DNA of 64,000 bases from Bacillota bacterium (GCA_011389985.1 JAABTH010000002.1:58599-122598); one strand, 5' to 3'; positions 17,488 through 25,454 are shown, numbered from the stretch's first letter. Notes: a model not told the origin generated them from the letters alone. Made by a program: numbers and translations.

Positions 17488-19818
17488 ATGCATCATGAAA
17501 AGTATGTTGGGAAATCGCAGCTGCGCAGGGACGGGCGCGATAAGGTGCGGGGGAAGCTGCGCTATCTCGGCGACAGATTTTCACCTCAGATGCTACACGC
17601 GGCGCTGGTGGTCAGCCCGCATGCCCATGCCCTGATAAAAAAGATTGATACCGGAGCCGCTTTAAAATCAGTCGGTGTGCGCAAAGTGCTGACCGGTGAT
17701 GACATTCCAGGTAATATCGGTATTTATCTCGGGGATAAACCGCCTCTCGCCCGCCATAAAGTACGTCATTACGGTGAGCCTGTAGCGGCGGTTGTTGCCG
17801 ACAGCGAAGCCGAGGCAAAAGCTGCCCTTTCACTGGTAGAAGTTGAATATGAACCACTTGCGGTGATCCATTCACCATCTGAAGCCCTGTCTGAAGATGC
17901 TCCCCTGCTGCACGAAGATATGGCCACATATAGCCATATACCGGCAATTCTTCCTGAACCGGGCAGTAATATTTCAAACAGGACAAAAATACGTAAAGGT
18001 GATATATTAGCCGGTTTTAAGGCCAGTGAAACTGTTATTGAAGAATCTTTCAGTTTTCCGCCCGGCGATCATGTCGCCATGGAAACGCGGGCATCAACTG
18101 CTGAAATCCTGGACGATGGTCAGGTAATTATTCATTCAACCACTCAGGCTCCTTTTGTCGTGCGCAGTCTTTTGTCGGCAGCGTTTGAACTGCCTCTGGG
18201 CAAGATCACTGTAATTACATATCCTTTAGGTGGCGGATTTGGCGGAAAAGCAGGTATTCAGCTTGAAGGTTTAGCCTACCTTCTTTCCAAATCTGTGGGT
18301 GGCAGACTGGTCAGGCTGGTTAACAGCAGGGAAAATGATCTTGTTTCATCTCCCGGCCGGACCGGCCTTGAGGCGAGGGTTAAACTTGGCTGCTCAAAAG
18401 AAGGGCTGCTGCAGGCCGCTGAAATTCATTTCTGTTTTGACAGTGGTGCGTATGCCGATTATGCAGTTAATATCAGCAGGGCGGCAGCGATAGCCTGCAC
18501 CGGTCCGTATAATGTTCCAAATGTATGGTGTGATTCACTGTGTGTATACACTAATCATCCCTTTGCCACTGCTTATCGCGGTTTCGGGCATATCGAACTG
18601 GCTTTTGCCATGGAACGTGCGGTTGAACTGCTGGCTGAGAAAGCAGCTATAGATCCTCTTGAATTTCGTCTCTTAAATGCAATCCGTGAGGGTGATACCA
18701 CTCCCACCCAGAGCCGCATGGATGCTAATACAGGCGATTTACGCGGCTGCCTGCGCAAGGTATCAGAAATACTCAAATGGAATGATGGGAATAGAAAAGA
18801 ATTATCCGATGGCAAAGTGCGGGCCAAGAGTATTTCGGTGTTCTGGAAAGCTCCGGCAATGCCGACCAATGCCGATGGTGGTGCTATTCTTACCTTTAAC
18901 GAGGACGGAACGGTTAACCTTCACTGTGGTGTAATTGAGATCGGTCAGGGTATAAAAACTGCCCTTGCCCAGGTTTTAGCTGAAAAACTGGGCATTGCGC
19001 CTGATCAGGTTCACGTGGTTGATGAGGTTAATACAAGGGTGGCACCGCACGACTGGGCTACAGCCGCAAGCCGCTCTCTTTTCATGATCGGGAGGGCTCT
19101 GCTTGAAGCAGCAGATGATGCCATCAGGCAGCTGCGTCGCACTGCCTCGATTGTCTTGAAATGCCCCCCGGACGATTTAACGGTGAGCGGGGGACGGGTC
19201 TTCCTGACTGATGAACCTGAAATTGGCCTTGCCATGAGCGAAGTTGCTCTCGGCTACATGTATCCGGAGGGTCAGTCTATCGAAGGTCAGGTAATCGGGG
19301 TCGGCAGGTACATAGCGAGACGTCTTACAGCTATTGATCCGGAAACCGGTGCCGGTCGCCCTGCCCTGGAATGGACCATGGGTTCACAGGGCATTGAAGT
19401 TGAGCTTAATCCCGTTGACGGAACTTATAGGGTAGTAAAGGCAGTATGCGCCATGGATGTTGGCAGGGTAATCAACCCCTTTCTTGCTCGCGGGCAAATT
19501 GTCGGTGGAATGTCGATGGGCCTCGGTTTTGCCGGCTGGGAGGGGTTTAGCTTAAACCGGCAGGGTCAGGTAGTTAACGATGATTTGCGCAGCTATAAGA
19601 TCCTTCGTTACGGCGAAGAGCCTGAATATGTAGTTGAGTTTCTGGAAACACCTCAGCGTGACGGACCCTTTTGTGCAAGAGGCCTTGGTGAACAGGGTGT
19701 TCTCGGTATGCCCGGAGCTCTGGCAGGGGCTCTTTCAAGAGCATCAGGACAGCCTTTGAACAAGCTGCCGCTGACGCCGCAGAGTATCTGGGAAGCAGGA
19801 AAGGAGGCGTCGAAATGA
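17488..19818 (+). CDS. xanthine dehydrogenase-family molybdenum-binding subunit
   Basis: This 776-aa large subunit is of the xanthine dehydrogenase / aldehyde oxidase / CO dehydrogenase family and binds molybdopterin cytosine dinucleotide. The a/b hammerhead domain (residues ~20-130) begins KVRGKLRYLGDRF. Mo-pterin motifs include TTQAPFVVRS, GGGFGGKAG, ATAYRGFGHIELAFAMER, IEIGQGIKTALAQ and ARGLGEQGVLGMPGAL, where the Glu matches the family's catalytic base. Together with the next two genes it forms a three-subunit hydroxylase. The substrate (purine, nicotinate, aldehyde or other) cannot be told from sequence. The ATG has AAGGGAGAG upstream, and the stop overlaps the next start (ATGA). Confidence 0.92.
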   Translation: MHHEKYVGKSQLRRDGRDKVRGKLRYLGDRFSPQMLHAALVVSPHAHALIKKIDTGAALKSVGVRKVLTGDDIPGNIGIYLGDKPPLARHKVRHYGEPVAAVVADSEAEAKAALSLVEVEYEPLAVIHSPSEALSEDAPLLHEDMATYSHIPAILPEPGSNISNRTKIRKGDILAGFKASETVIEESFSFPPGDHVAMETRASTAEILDDGQVIIHSTTQAPFVVRSLLSAAFELPLGKITVITYPLGGGFGGKAGIQLEGLAYLLSKSVGGRLVRLVNSRENDLVSSPGRTGLEARVKLGCSKEGLLQAAEIHFCFDSGAYADYAVNISRAAAIACTGPYNVPNVWCDSLCVYTNHPFATAYRGFGHIELAFAMERAVELLAEKAAIDPLEFRLLNAIREGDTTPTQSRMDANTGDLRGCLRKVSEILKWNDGNRKELSDGKVRAKSISVFWKAPAMPTNADGGAILTFNEDGTVNLHCGVIEIGQGIKTALAQVLAEKLGIAPDQVHVVDEVNTRVAPHDWATAASRSLFMIGRALLEAADDAIRQLRRTASIVLKCPPDDLTVSGGRVFLTDEPEIGLAMSEVALGYMYPEGQSIEGQVIGVGRYIARRLTAIDPETGAGRPALEWTMGSQGIEVELNPVDGTYRVVKAVCAMDVGRVINPFLARGQIVGGMSMGLGFAGWEGFSLNRQGQVVNDDLRSYKILRYGEEPEYVVEFLETPQRDGPFCARGLGEQGVLGMPGALAGALSRASGQPLNKLPLTPQSIWEAGKEASK

Positions 19819-20651
19819 TTCCCTTCAATTTAGAATATTATGCACCGGATAATCTGGATGAAGCCGTAGAACTATTTCTCACACTGGAAGCAGAGAATAA
19901 AAAACCGGTTTATTATGGCGGAGGTAGCGAAATTATTTCGTTTAGCCGTCATCGTAAGATCAACACAGGAGCTGTCATTGATCTGAAAAGTATACCGGAA
20001 ACCAGAATTTTTGAGGTTAAAGAAGAAAAGCTGATCACCGGGGCTAATGCTACTCTGAGTATATTAACCGACCAGGATATATATCCCCTGCTTGCCCGTA
20101 TTACCCGTCACATAGCTGATCGCACTGTTCGCAACCGGCTGACTGTTGGCGGTAATATCTGTGGCAAATTGCCTTATCGCGAAGCGGTGCTTCCATTTTT
20201 GCTCAGTGATTCTGAAGCAGTACTGGCTGGCCCGAACGGCCGCCGCAAGGAAAAACTTGGCAATATCTTTGATAAGCGACTCCGCTTGGATAAGGGCGAA
20301 CTATTGGTACAACTGCTTACACCTCTTTCCAGTCTGAAATTTAAAAGCTGGAGCAGAAGAAGAGAAAAACACGGACCTGTCGATTATCCTCTGCTGCACC
20401 TGGCGGCAGTTGAAGATGGCGAGCGTATTAGTGTTGCAGTCAGCGGGCTCTGCGCATTTCCATTCCGTGATCTGGGTCTTGAAAATATGCTGAACGATAA
20501 GAATTTGCAGGTTTTAGAAAAAGTTGAAAAATCGCTTACGCTTTTGCCGGGTGATATCAGGTCGGATGATATTGGTTCTGCTGATTACAGGCAGGCGTTG
20601 TGGAAGCACGAACTGTCTGAAATGTTGAATGAAATGGAGGGAGCGCGGTGA
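19815..20651 (+). CDS. xanthine dehydrogenase-family FAD-binding subunit
   Basis: This 278-aa medium subunit has the FAD-binding PCMH fold. VYYGGGSEIISFS corresponds to the first FAD loop and RLTVGGNICGKLPYREA to the second. The C-terminal CO dehydrogenase flavoprotein-like domain follows. It passes electrons from the 2Fe-2S centres to FAD and on to an acceptor, probably NAD(P)+ or ferredoxin. It starts within a 4-nt ATGA overlap with the large subunit and ends in a GTGA overlap with the small subunit, so the three are translationally coupled. Confidence 0.9.
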   Translation: MIPFNLEYYAPDNLDEAVELFLTLEAENKKPVYYGGGSEIISFSRHRKINTGAVIDLKSIPETRIFEVKEEKLITGANATLSILTDQDIYPLLARITRHIADRTVRNRLTVGGNICGKLPYREAVLPFLLSDSEAVLAGPNGRRKEKLGNIFDKRLRLDKGELLVQLLTPLSSLKFKSWSRRREKHGPVDYPLLHLAAVEDGERISVAVSGLCAFPFRDLGLENMLNDKNLQVLEKVEKSLTLLPGDIRSDDIGSADYRQALWKHELSEMLNEMEGAR

Positions 20652-21127
20652 GCAAATCATATCGTGTTGAATCGGTAATTGAGTTACAGGTAAATGAGGA
20701 AATGCGCCGCGTGGTTGTTGGACCGTCTGAGACCCTGTTAAGAGTTCTTCGTGAAAAACTTGGTCTAACAGGACCTAAACCAGGTTGTGAAAATGGAGAC
20801 TGTGGCGCTTGTACAGTTTTGCTGGATGGTATACCTGTAAAATCCTGCCTTGTTCTTGCAGTTGAAGCAGTCGGAAAAGTGATTACCACTATTGAAGGAC
20901 TTAAAGATAGCGCTATACAGCAGGCTTTTCAGGAAGAAGGCGGTTTTCAGTGCGGTTATTGCACTTCCGGATTTCTTATAAATGCCTATGCTTTACTTGA
21001 AAAACATCCCGAGGCGCCGGAAGAAACTGCCCGGGAATGGCTGGAGAGTAATCTATGTCGCTGCACCGGTTACGAAGGTATAAAACGTTCGATAGCAAAG
21101 GCAAAACAGATTAAGGCGGATCTGTAA
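20648..21127 (+). CDS. xanthine dehydrogenase-family 2Fe-2S subunit
   Basis: This 159-aa small subunit carries two [2Fe-2S] clusters. The plant-type N-terminal cluster uses CENGDCGACTVLLDG and a following CLV. The C-terminal helical domain has CGYCTSGFLINA and NLCRCTGYEGI. It relays electrons from the molybdenum centre to the FAD subunit. Start GTG overlaps the stop of the medium subunit, with GGAGGGAG just upstream. It is the last gene of the hydroxylase operon. Confidence 0.93.
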   Translation: MSKSYRVESVIELQVNEEMRRVVVGPSETLLRVLREKLGLTGPKPGCENGDCGACTVLLDGIPVKSCLVLAVEAVGKVITTIEGLKDSAIQQAFQEEGGFQCGYCTSGFLINAYALLEKHPEAPEETAREWLESNLCRCTGYEGIKRSIAKAKQIKADL

Positions 21128-21231
21128 ATACATCTTGATTGATTTTTTCGGTGAGAGGTGTATCTTAAAACCAAAGCAGGGGCAGAAGTATTACGCCCCT
21201 TTTACTGTGATGGCAGGGGAGGTTTACTAAA

Positions 21232-21771
21232 ATTATTGATCACAGCAAACTTAAAAAAATCTTTGATGAATTTGGTTTTACCGACTACCGGTGGATAAAA
21301 TCTACTAATATTGATGTAGCACACTGGGTTAGATTTAAATGTACTTTTGGTTGCACAAGTTATGGTAAAAAAGGAACCTGCCCGCCACAGGTGCCTTCAG
21401 TTGAAGACTGTAGAGCTTTCTTTAATGAATATAGCGAAGCAGTAATTTTCCACTTTGCCAAAAAAGTTGAGAAACCGAAGGATCGTGTCCCCTGGAGCAG
21501 GGATATCAGTAAAAAACTGATTAAGTTGGAAAGAGAAGTTTTTTGGGCCGGATATCATAAAGCTTTTGTCCTATTTATGGATGAGTGCCGCTTTTGTGAA
21601 GCATGTACGGGAACAAGGGAAGAATGTATCAACAAAGAAGAGGCCAGGCCGGGTCCGGAATCACTTGCTGTTGATGTTTTTTCAACAGTTAGAAGTATCG
21701 GTTACCCCATTGAGGTGCTTAAAAACTATGATGACGAGATGAACCGCTACGCATTTCTAATGGTTGACTAG
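21232..21771 (+). CDS. DUF2284-type metal-binding protein with probable ATT start
   Basis: The ORF track starts this at GTG 21391, but the conserved cysteine block lies upstream in the same frame: RFKCTFGCTSYGKKGTCPPQ, the DUF2284 hallmark. Further cysteines follow in ECRFCEACTGTREEC, giving at least eight Cys likely to bind an Fe-S cluster or zinc. The frame is open from 21211 and contains no ATG, GTG or TTG before 21391. AGGGGAGG at 21216-21222 sits 9-12 nt before two ATT codons (21232, 21235), so initiation at ATT is the simplest reading and gives 179 or 178 aa. Function is unknown. It follows the Mo-hydroxylase operon. Confidence 0.8.
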   Translation: MIDHSKLKKIFDEFGFTDYRWIKSTNIDVAHWVRFKCTFGCTSYGKKGTCPPQVPSVEDCRAFFNEYSEAVIFHFAKKVEKPKDRVPWSRDISKKLIKLEREVFWAGYHKAFVLFMDECRFCEACTGTREECINKEEARPGPESLAVDVFSTVRSIGYPIEVLKNYDDEMNRYAFLMVD

Positions 21772-21787
21772 TACACAAGTACACGGA

Positions 21788-21851
21788 GTACACAAGGGGA
21801 CGGTTCTTTTGTGTTATAATTTGAACACAAAAGAACCGTCCCCTTGTGTAC
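21788..21851. repeat. perfect 28-bp inverted repeat (RAYT/REP-like palindrome)
   Basis: Two perfect 28-bp arms (21788-21815 and 21824-21851) containing ACAAGGGGACGGTTCTTTTG are separated by the 8-nt spacer ATAATTTG. A third partial copy of one arm, GTCCCCTTGTGTA, is at 21973-21985. Repeats of this sequence type are scattered in many bacterial genomes beside REP-associated (Y1) transposases. No transposase is in this window, so this is a non-autonomous copy or a remnant. Confidence 0.85.
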
Positions 21852-21985
21852 AGCGGGAAACTGGCTGGAGAAGCCACCGAACCCTAAAGTGCGCGCGCCT
21901 GTTTTCTATCCCGACCGCATCATATAGCGGGTGAGAATCCCGTCAGGTAAAGATTAGCCATCAGCACGTACTGTCCCCTTGTGTA
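21852..21985 (+). mobile_element. possible structured element / group II intron-like remnant between repeat arms
   Basis: Between the palindrome and a partial third arm lies a non-coding, structured-looking segment. It has a TGGCT..AGCCA hairpin, a GTGCGCGCG stretch and a hairpin in GCGGGTGAGAATCCCGTC. The GTGCG opening and the GGGTGAGAATCCC hairpin recall the 5' region of bacterial group II introns, but there is no reverse transcriptase or domain V. It may equally be internal sequence of a small non-autonomous element. Confidence 0.3.
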
Positions 21986-22010
21986 ATTACTTGTGTATTC
22001 TTGTGTAGAA

Positions 22011-22036
22011 AAGCCCGCGGATAAATCGCGGGCTTT
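22011..22036. terminator. Rho-independent terminator downstream of ferritin
   Basis: The hairpin AAGCCCGCG-GATAAAT-CGCGGGCTT is flanked by A-rich sequence on the left and TTTTGTT on the right. On the minus strand it lies 27 nt past the ferritin stop and is followed by a T-rich tail. It can also end plus-strand transcripts from the DUF2284 gene. Confidence 0.85.
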
Positions 22037-22062
22037 TGTTAAAGCATTAATAATTTGATTGA

Positions 22063-22569
22063 TTACTCAGCCGCAGGTGTAAATGTGCGCGAAGCCAGTT
22101 CCCGGTCAATCATCAGAATTCCGTGACCTTGCTCACCAACTCGCTTGATCTGGTTAAGCAGTTTGCTCATGGAAGCTTCTTCTTCAACCTGCTCGTCAAT
22201 AAACCACTGCAGGAAGCTTATGCTGGGATAATGTTTTTCTTCCTGGGCCAAAGCCATCAGATCATTAATAAGGCTGCTGACCAGCTTTTCATGCTCAAGG
22301 GCCAAACTAAAAATCTCTTCAACAGAATCAAAGTTTCTTTTAGGATCTTTAAAACCGGTTATGATTGCTTCGTGTCCCTGCTCAACGATAAATTCAAAAA
22401 ATTTCATGGCATGGGAACGTTCTTCTTCGGCCTGGACAATGAAGAAGTTTGCAAAACCGTCAAGATCTTCATTTTTAAAATAGGATGCCATTGCAAGGTA
22501 GTAGTGTGCCGAGTAAAACTCATGAGTGATCTGTTCGTTAAGCTTTCCAAGTAATTTTTCAGATAGCAT
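22063..22569 (-). CDS. ftnA: ferritin
   Basis: This 168-aa bacterial non-haem ferritin stores iron as a 24-mer cage with ferroxidase activity. Ferroxidase-centre residues are visible: Glu in QITHEFYSAHYY, EEERSH near residue 50, and LEHEKLV near residue 95, followed by QWFIDEQVEEE. The ATG has TTAGGAGGAG upstream. It is divergent from the NuoE-FDH operon. The shared region holds a Fur/PerR-like palindrome and a plausible minus-strand promoter (TTGTAA-17-TATAAT, 22693-22721). With rubrerythrin and the flavodiiron protein it fits oxidative-stress and iron handling. Confidence 0.95.
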   Translation of the reverse strand: MLSEKLLGKLNEQITHEFYSAHYYLAMASYFKNEDLDGFANFFIVQAEEERSHAMKFFEFIVEQGHEAIITGFKDPKRNFDSVEEIFSLALEHEKLVSSLINDLMALAQEEKHYPSISFLQWFIDEQVEEEASMSKLLNQIKRVGEQGHGILMIDRELASRTFTPAAE

Positions 22570-22692
22570 AGTAAATCTCCTCCTAAATTTTGGTGATACC
22601 TGTTAATAAACAGGATTCTATTTAATGATGATACCGTTTGTCCTCTATTATTCAATGAAGCCGTACTTCCGAACTTTTTACTTTATGTTAAC

Positions 22693-22721
22693 ATTATAAT
22701 ATAAGCATATAGTTTTTACAA
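22693..22721 (-). promoter_or_regulatory. putative ferritin promoter
   Basis: On the minus strand TTGTAA (22721-22716) and TATAAT (22698-22693) are separated by 17 nt, a good sigma-70-type match located about 125 nt upstream of the ferritin ATG. Confidence 0.5.
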
Positions 22722-22736
22722 GCTATAATCCAGACA

Positions 22737-22755
22737 ATTAAGAATAATTCTTAAT
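22737..22755. promoter_or_regulatory. Fur/PerR-like 19-bp palindrome
   Basis: A perfect palindrome, ATTAAGAAT-A-ATTCTTAAT, sits in the divergent region between ferritin and the NuoE-FDH operon. Its core TAAGAAT-A-ATTCTTA matches the 7-1-7 layout of Fur-family boxes (Fur TGATAAT-N-ATTATCA, PerR TTATAAT-N-ATTATAA) at most positions. It lies just upstream of the putative ferritin promoter. Binding by a Fur-family protein is inferred. Confidence 0.5.
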
Positions 22756-22907
22756 AAAATAGTCAATCAATACTGTCTATTGCGTCTTTTAACTTGAAGG
22801 AGAAAAAAAGATTTTGCGGCAGGATTCACAAAGCAGAATCGAGAATAAGAACAGGTCTGTTTATAACCAAAAATAGTTGCAATAAATGTGGTAAGGGGAG
22901 TGATTTC

Positions 22908-23381
22908 ATGGAAGAACAATTAAATTCAGTCTTTGCTTCATATAAGGGCAGCAAAAACGAGCTTATCCCCGTCCTGCAGGACGTCCAGGAAGAGATTGGC
23001 TATTTGCCTGAAGAAGCAATGAGAGCCGTATCCCGTTTCGTTAAGGTTCCGGAAAGTAAGGTTTTTGGGGTGGCAACTTTTTATGCCCGTTTTCACCTTA
23101 AACCAAGAGGTGAACACATTGTCCGCCTTTGCTGTGGCACTGCATGCCATGTGCGAGGCGCTATGAAAGTAGCCGATAAAGTAAAAGATGTTCTTAAAGT
23201 TGAAGTCGGTGAAACTACCGAAGATAAGAAATTCACCTATGAAGAGGTTGCCTGTATCGGTGCTTGCGGTCTTGCTCCGGTCATGACCATTGACGATAAA
23301 ACATTTGGCAAACTTGATCCTGACAGAACAAAGAGCATAATTGAAACCTTCGTTGAAGAACCGGAAGGGGGGCAGGTGTAA
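22908..23381 (+). CDS. NuoE-like thioredoxin-fold 2Fe-2S subunit of formate dehydrogenase/hydrogenase complex
   Basis: This 157-aa NuoE/HndA-type protein has an N-terminal helical part (VLQDVQEEIGYLPEEAM) and a thioredoxin-like [2Fe-2S] domain with LCCGTACHVRGA and CIGACGLAPVM supplying the four cysteines. It joins NuoF in passing electrons between NAD(P)H and the catalytic subunit. AGGGGAG upstream of ATG 22908 favours this start over 22794. It is the first gene of an operon running to the formate dehydrogenase. Complexes of this composition include NAD(P)-linked and electron-bifurcating formate dehydrogenases. Confidence 0.92.
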   Translation: MEEQLNSVFASYKGSKNELIPVLQDVQEEIGYLPEEAMRAVSRFVKVPESKVFGVATFYARFHLKPRGEHIVRLCCGTACHVRGAMKVADKVKDVLKVEVGETTEDKKFTYEEVACIGACGLAPVMTIDDKTFGKLDPDRTKSIIETFVEEPEGGQV

Positions 23382-23561
23382 TTGGAACATTTCATTGATC
23401 ACTGCTGTGAAAAATGTTTTAACAGCAAAGAAAAACCGTGCGACGTTTTTATAGAATGCTGTCTTGAAGGTCCGCTTTGCCATGAGAGTGAGCCATGCAA
23501 ACAAGCCCGGATTGCTATAGTTGAAAAATATTCGCACAGCCCATTGTTCCGTGAACAATAA
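23382..23561 (+). CDS. 59-aa cysteine-rich mini-protein in the FDH operon
   Basis: This small gene is too short for the ORF track. It starts at TTG directly after the NuoE stop (no gap), with GGAAGGGGGGC upstream, and ends 39 nt before NuoF. The peptide has eight cysteines in 59 residues (Cys 8, 9, 12, 20, 26, 27, 33, 39: HCCEKC, DVFIECC, LCHESEPC). There is no signal peptide and no canonical CxxCxxCxxxC ferredoxin motif. Tight placement within the operon suggests a role in assembly, electron transfer or regulation of the formate dehydrogenase. Function is unknown. Zinc or Fe-S binding is plausible. Confidence 0.72.
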   Translation: MEHFIDHCCEKCFNSKEKPCDVFIECCLEGPLCHESEPCKQARIAIVEKYSHSPLFREQ

Positions 23562-23600
23562 TCTAAAGCTAACAGTAGAGCGAAAGGAGAGAAGAGCATA

Positions 23601-25454
23601 GTGTATGAAAGACACATATTAATCTGTGCAGGAACGGGCTGTATTTCGTCAGGGGCGCTTGAAGTAAAAGAGGCCCTGATCGAGGAGCTCGATAAGCATG
23701 GACTAAAAGATAAAGTACGGATAATCATGTCCGGTTGTCACGGCTTTTGTGAAAAAGGACCAATCTTTATAGTATATCCCGAAGATGTATTTTACTGCGG
23801 GGTACAGGCTGAAGATGTTCCGGAGATTGTTGAAGAATATCTGATAAAGGGTAATATGGTCGAGCGTTTGCTGTATCACGACCCTGTATCTGGTGAAACC
23901 CATGTTTCCCACGACCAGATCATGTTTTACCATAAACAGCTGCGTCAGGCTTTACGCAACTGTGGGGTAATTGACCCTGAAAATATTGATGAATATATTA
24001 TTCGAGGCGGTTATATCGGTCTTAAAAAAGCGCTTCAGATGGAACCGATGGAAGTCGTTAACGAGGTTAAAACTTCGGGTCTGCGCGGTCGGGGCGGAGC
24101 AGGTTTTCCGACCGGTATGAAGTGGCAGTTTGCCAACAGCAGCAAAGGTGATAAAAAATATGTAGTTTGCAACGCTGACGAGGGCGACCCCGGTGCTTTT
24201 ATGGATCGCAGTTTATTAGAGGGTGATCCCCATGCTATTCTAGAAGGTATGATGATCTCCGGAAGAGCCATTGGCGCCGATGAAGGTTATATTTATGTTC
24301 GCTCGGAGTATCCCCTGGCAATCAAACGTTTACGCACCGCCATTAGGCAGGCAGAAGAATATGGTATGCTGGGTGAAAATATTTTAGGTTTTGATTTTAA
24401 CTTCAAAATCAAAATTAAAGAAGGCGCAGGAGCATTTGTTTGCGGTGAGGAGACAGCTCTTCTTGCCTCAATTGAAGGACAGCGGGGGGTTCCCCGTCAC
24501 CGACCGCCATTCCCTGCGGTTGAAGGTTTATGGAGCAAGCCGACCTGTATCAATAACGTGGAAACCCTGGCCAATGTGCCTTTAATTTTGCGTCGTGGTG
24601 CGGAGAAGTTTGCTACAATCGGCACTGAGGGTAGTAAAGGCACAAAGGTTTTTGCCCTGACCGGTAAGGTGAACAATACAGGCCTGGTAGAAGTGCCCAT
24701 GGGTGTTACAATCCGGGAGGTTGTTTTCGATATCGGTGGTGGAATCCGCTATGGCAAAAAATTTAAGGCGGCCCAGATTGGCGGTCCTTCGGGAGGTTGT
24801 ATCCCTGATGAACATCTTGACCTTCCCATTGATTTCGACTCGCTGACAGCGGCCGGGGCGATGATGGGCTCCGGGGGCCTCGTTGTTGTCGATGAAGATA
24901 CATGTATGGTTGATATGGCCCGTTACTTTCTTAACTTTACGAGAAAAGAGTCATGCGGGCAGTGTATTCCCTGCCGGCTCGGCACAACCCAGATGTATGA
25001 AATCCTGGAGGATATAACAGAAGGGCGGGGCAAGCCTGAAGATATCAAGCTGCTGGAAGAGCTGGCCTGGGCCATAAAAAAAGGCTCAATGTGTGGCCTC
25101 GGGCAAACTGCTCCAAACCCTGTATTAACCACTCTGCGTTATTTCCGCGATGAGTATGAAGCGCATGTATACGAAAAACGCTGTCCGGCGCTAGTTTGCA
25201 AGGCACTTTTACAATACCGCATAGATCCCGAGAAATGTATCGGCTGCAGAAGGTGTGCCAAAGAGTGCCCCGTTGATGCAATCAGCGGAGAGAAGAAAGA
25301 GCCGCATGTAATTGACCAGGAAAAGTGCATCAAGTGCGGTGCCTGTTTCGAGGCTTGTCCGAAAAAAGTTCAAGCTGTCGAAGTGCTCTCCGAAGGTCTG
25401 CCTGAATTAAAAGAAACTGAAGCATGCGAGGGGGACTGCAAATGTCAGAGTTAA
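23601..25454 (+). CDS. NuoF-like NAD(P)H/FMN subunit with extra ferredoxin domain
   Basis: This 617-aa protein has an N-terminal thioredoxin-like 2Fe-2S domain (CAGTGCISSGA ... SGCHGFCEKGP). A NuoF core follows with the FMN/NADH site (SGLRGRGGAGFPTGMKW, CNADEGDPGAFMDR), an SLBB domain, and the [4Fe-4S] motif ESCGQCIPCRLGT. The C-terminus carries two [4Fe-4S] clusters (CIGCRRCAKECP, CIKCGACFEACP) and a CEGDCKC tail. This is the HndC/HylB layout, longer than complex I NuoF. It binds NAD(P)H, and in related complexes ferredoxin too. GTG start with AAAGGAGAG upstream. Its end overlaps the FDH start by 13 nt. Confidence 0.93.
   Translation: MYERHILICAGTGCISSGALEVKEALIEELDKHGLKDKVRIIMSGCHGFCEKGPIFIVYPEDVFYCGVQAEDVPEIVEEYLIKGNMVERLLYHDPVSGETHVSHDQIMFYHKQLRQALRNCGVIDPENIDEYIIRGGYIGLKKALQMEPMEVVNEVKTSGLRGRGGAGFPTGMKWQFANSSKGDKKYVVCNADEGDPGAFMDRSLLEGDPHAILEGMMISGRAIGADEGYIYVRSEYPLAIKRLRTAIRQAEEYGMLGENILGFDFNFKIKIKEGAGAFVCGEETALLASIEGQRGVPRHRPPFPAVEGLWSKPTCINNVETLANVPLILRRGAEKFATIGTEGSKGTKVFALTGKVNNTGLVEVPMGVTIREVVFDIGGGIRYGKKFKAAQIGGPSGGCIPDEHLDLPIDFDSLTAAGAMMGSGGLVVVDEDTCMVDMARYFLNFTRKESCGQCIPCRLGTTQMYEILEDITEGRGKPEDIKLLEELAWAIKKGSMCGLGQTAPNPVLTTLRYFRDEYEAHVYEKRCPALVCKALLQYRIDPEKCIGCRRCAKECPVDAISGEKKEPHVIDQEKCIKCGACFEACPKKVQAVEVLSEGLPELKETEACEGDCKCQS

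Larger units (their letters stand above)
22570..22907. other. divergent intergenic region, ferritin / NuoE-FDH operon
   Basis: This holds the ferritin ribosome site, AT-rich promoter sequence, the Fur/PerR-like palindrome and about 120 nt of leader before the NuoE start. The upstream part of the track ORF at 22794 (MKEKKRFCGRIHKAE...) is in frame with NuoE, but it is unlike NuoE N-termini and GGGGAG precedes the internal ATG. I treat it as leader. Confidence 0.5.

Noticed and set aside
21180-21203. Terminator after the Mo-hydroxylase operon (GGGGC ... GCCCC TTTT)
   Set aside because: The stem is only 5 bp with an 11-nt loop, too weak to list.
22938-23615. 225-aa minus-strand ORF opposite NuoE
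   Set aside because: It is a shadow of NuoE and the Cys-rich gene; phenylalanine-rich antisense translation without family match.
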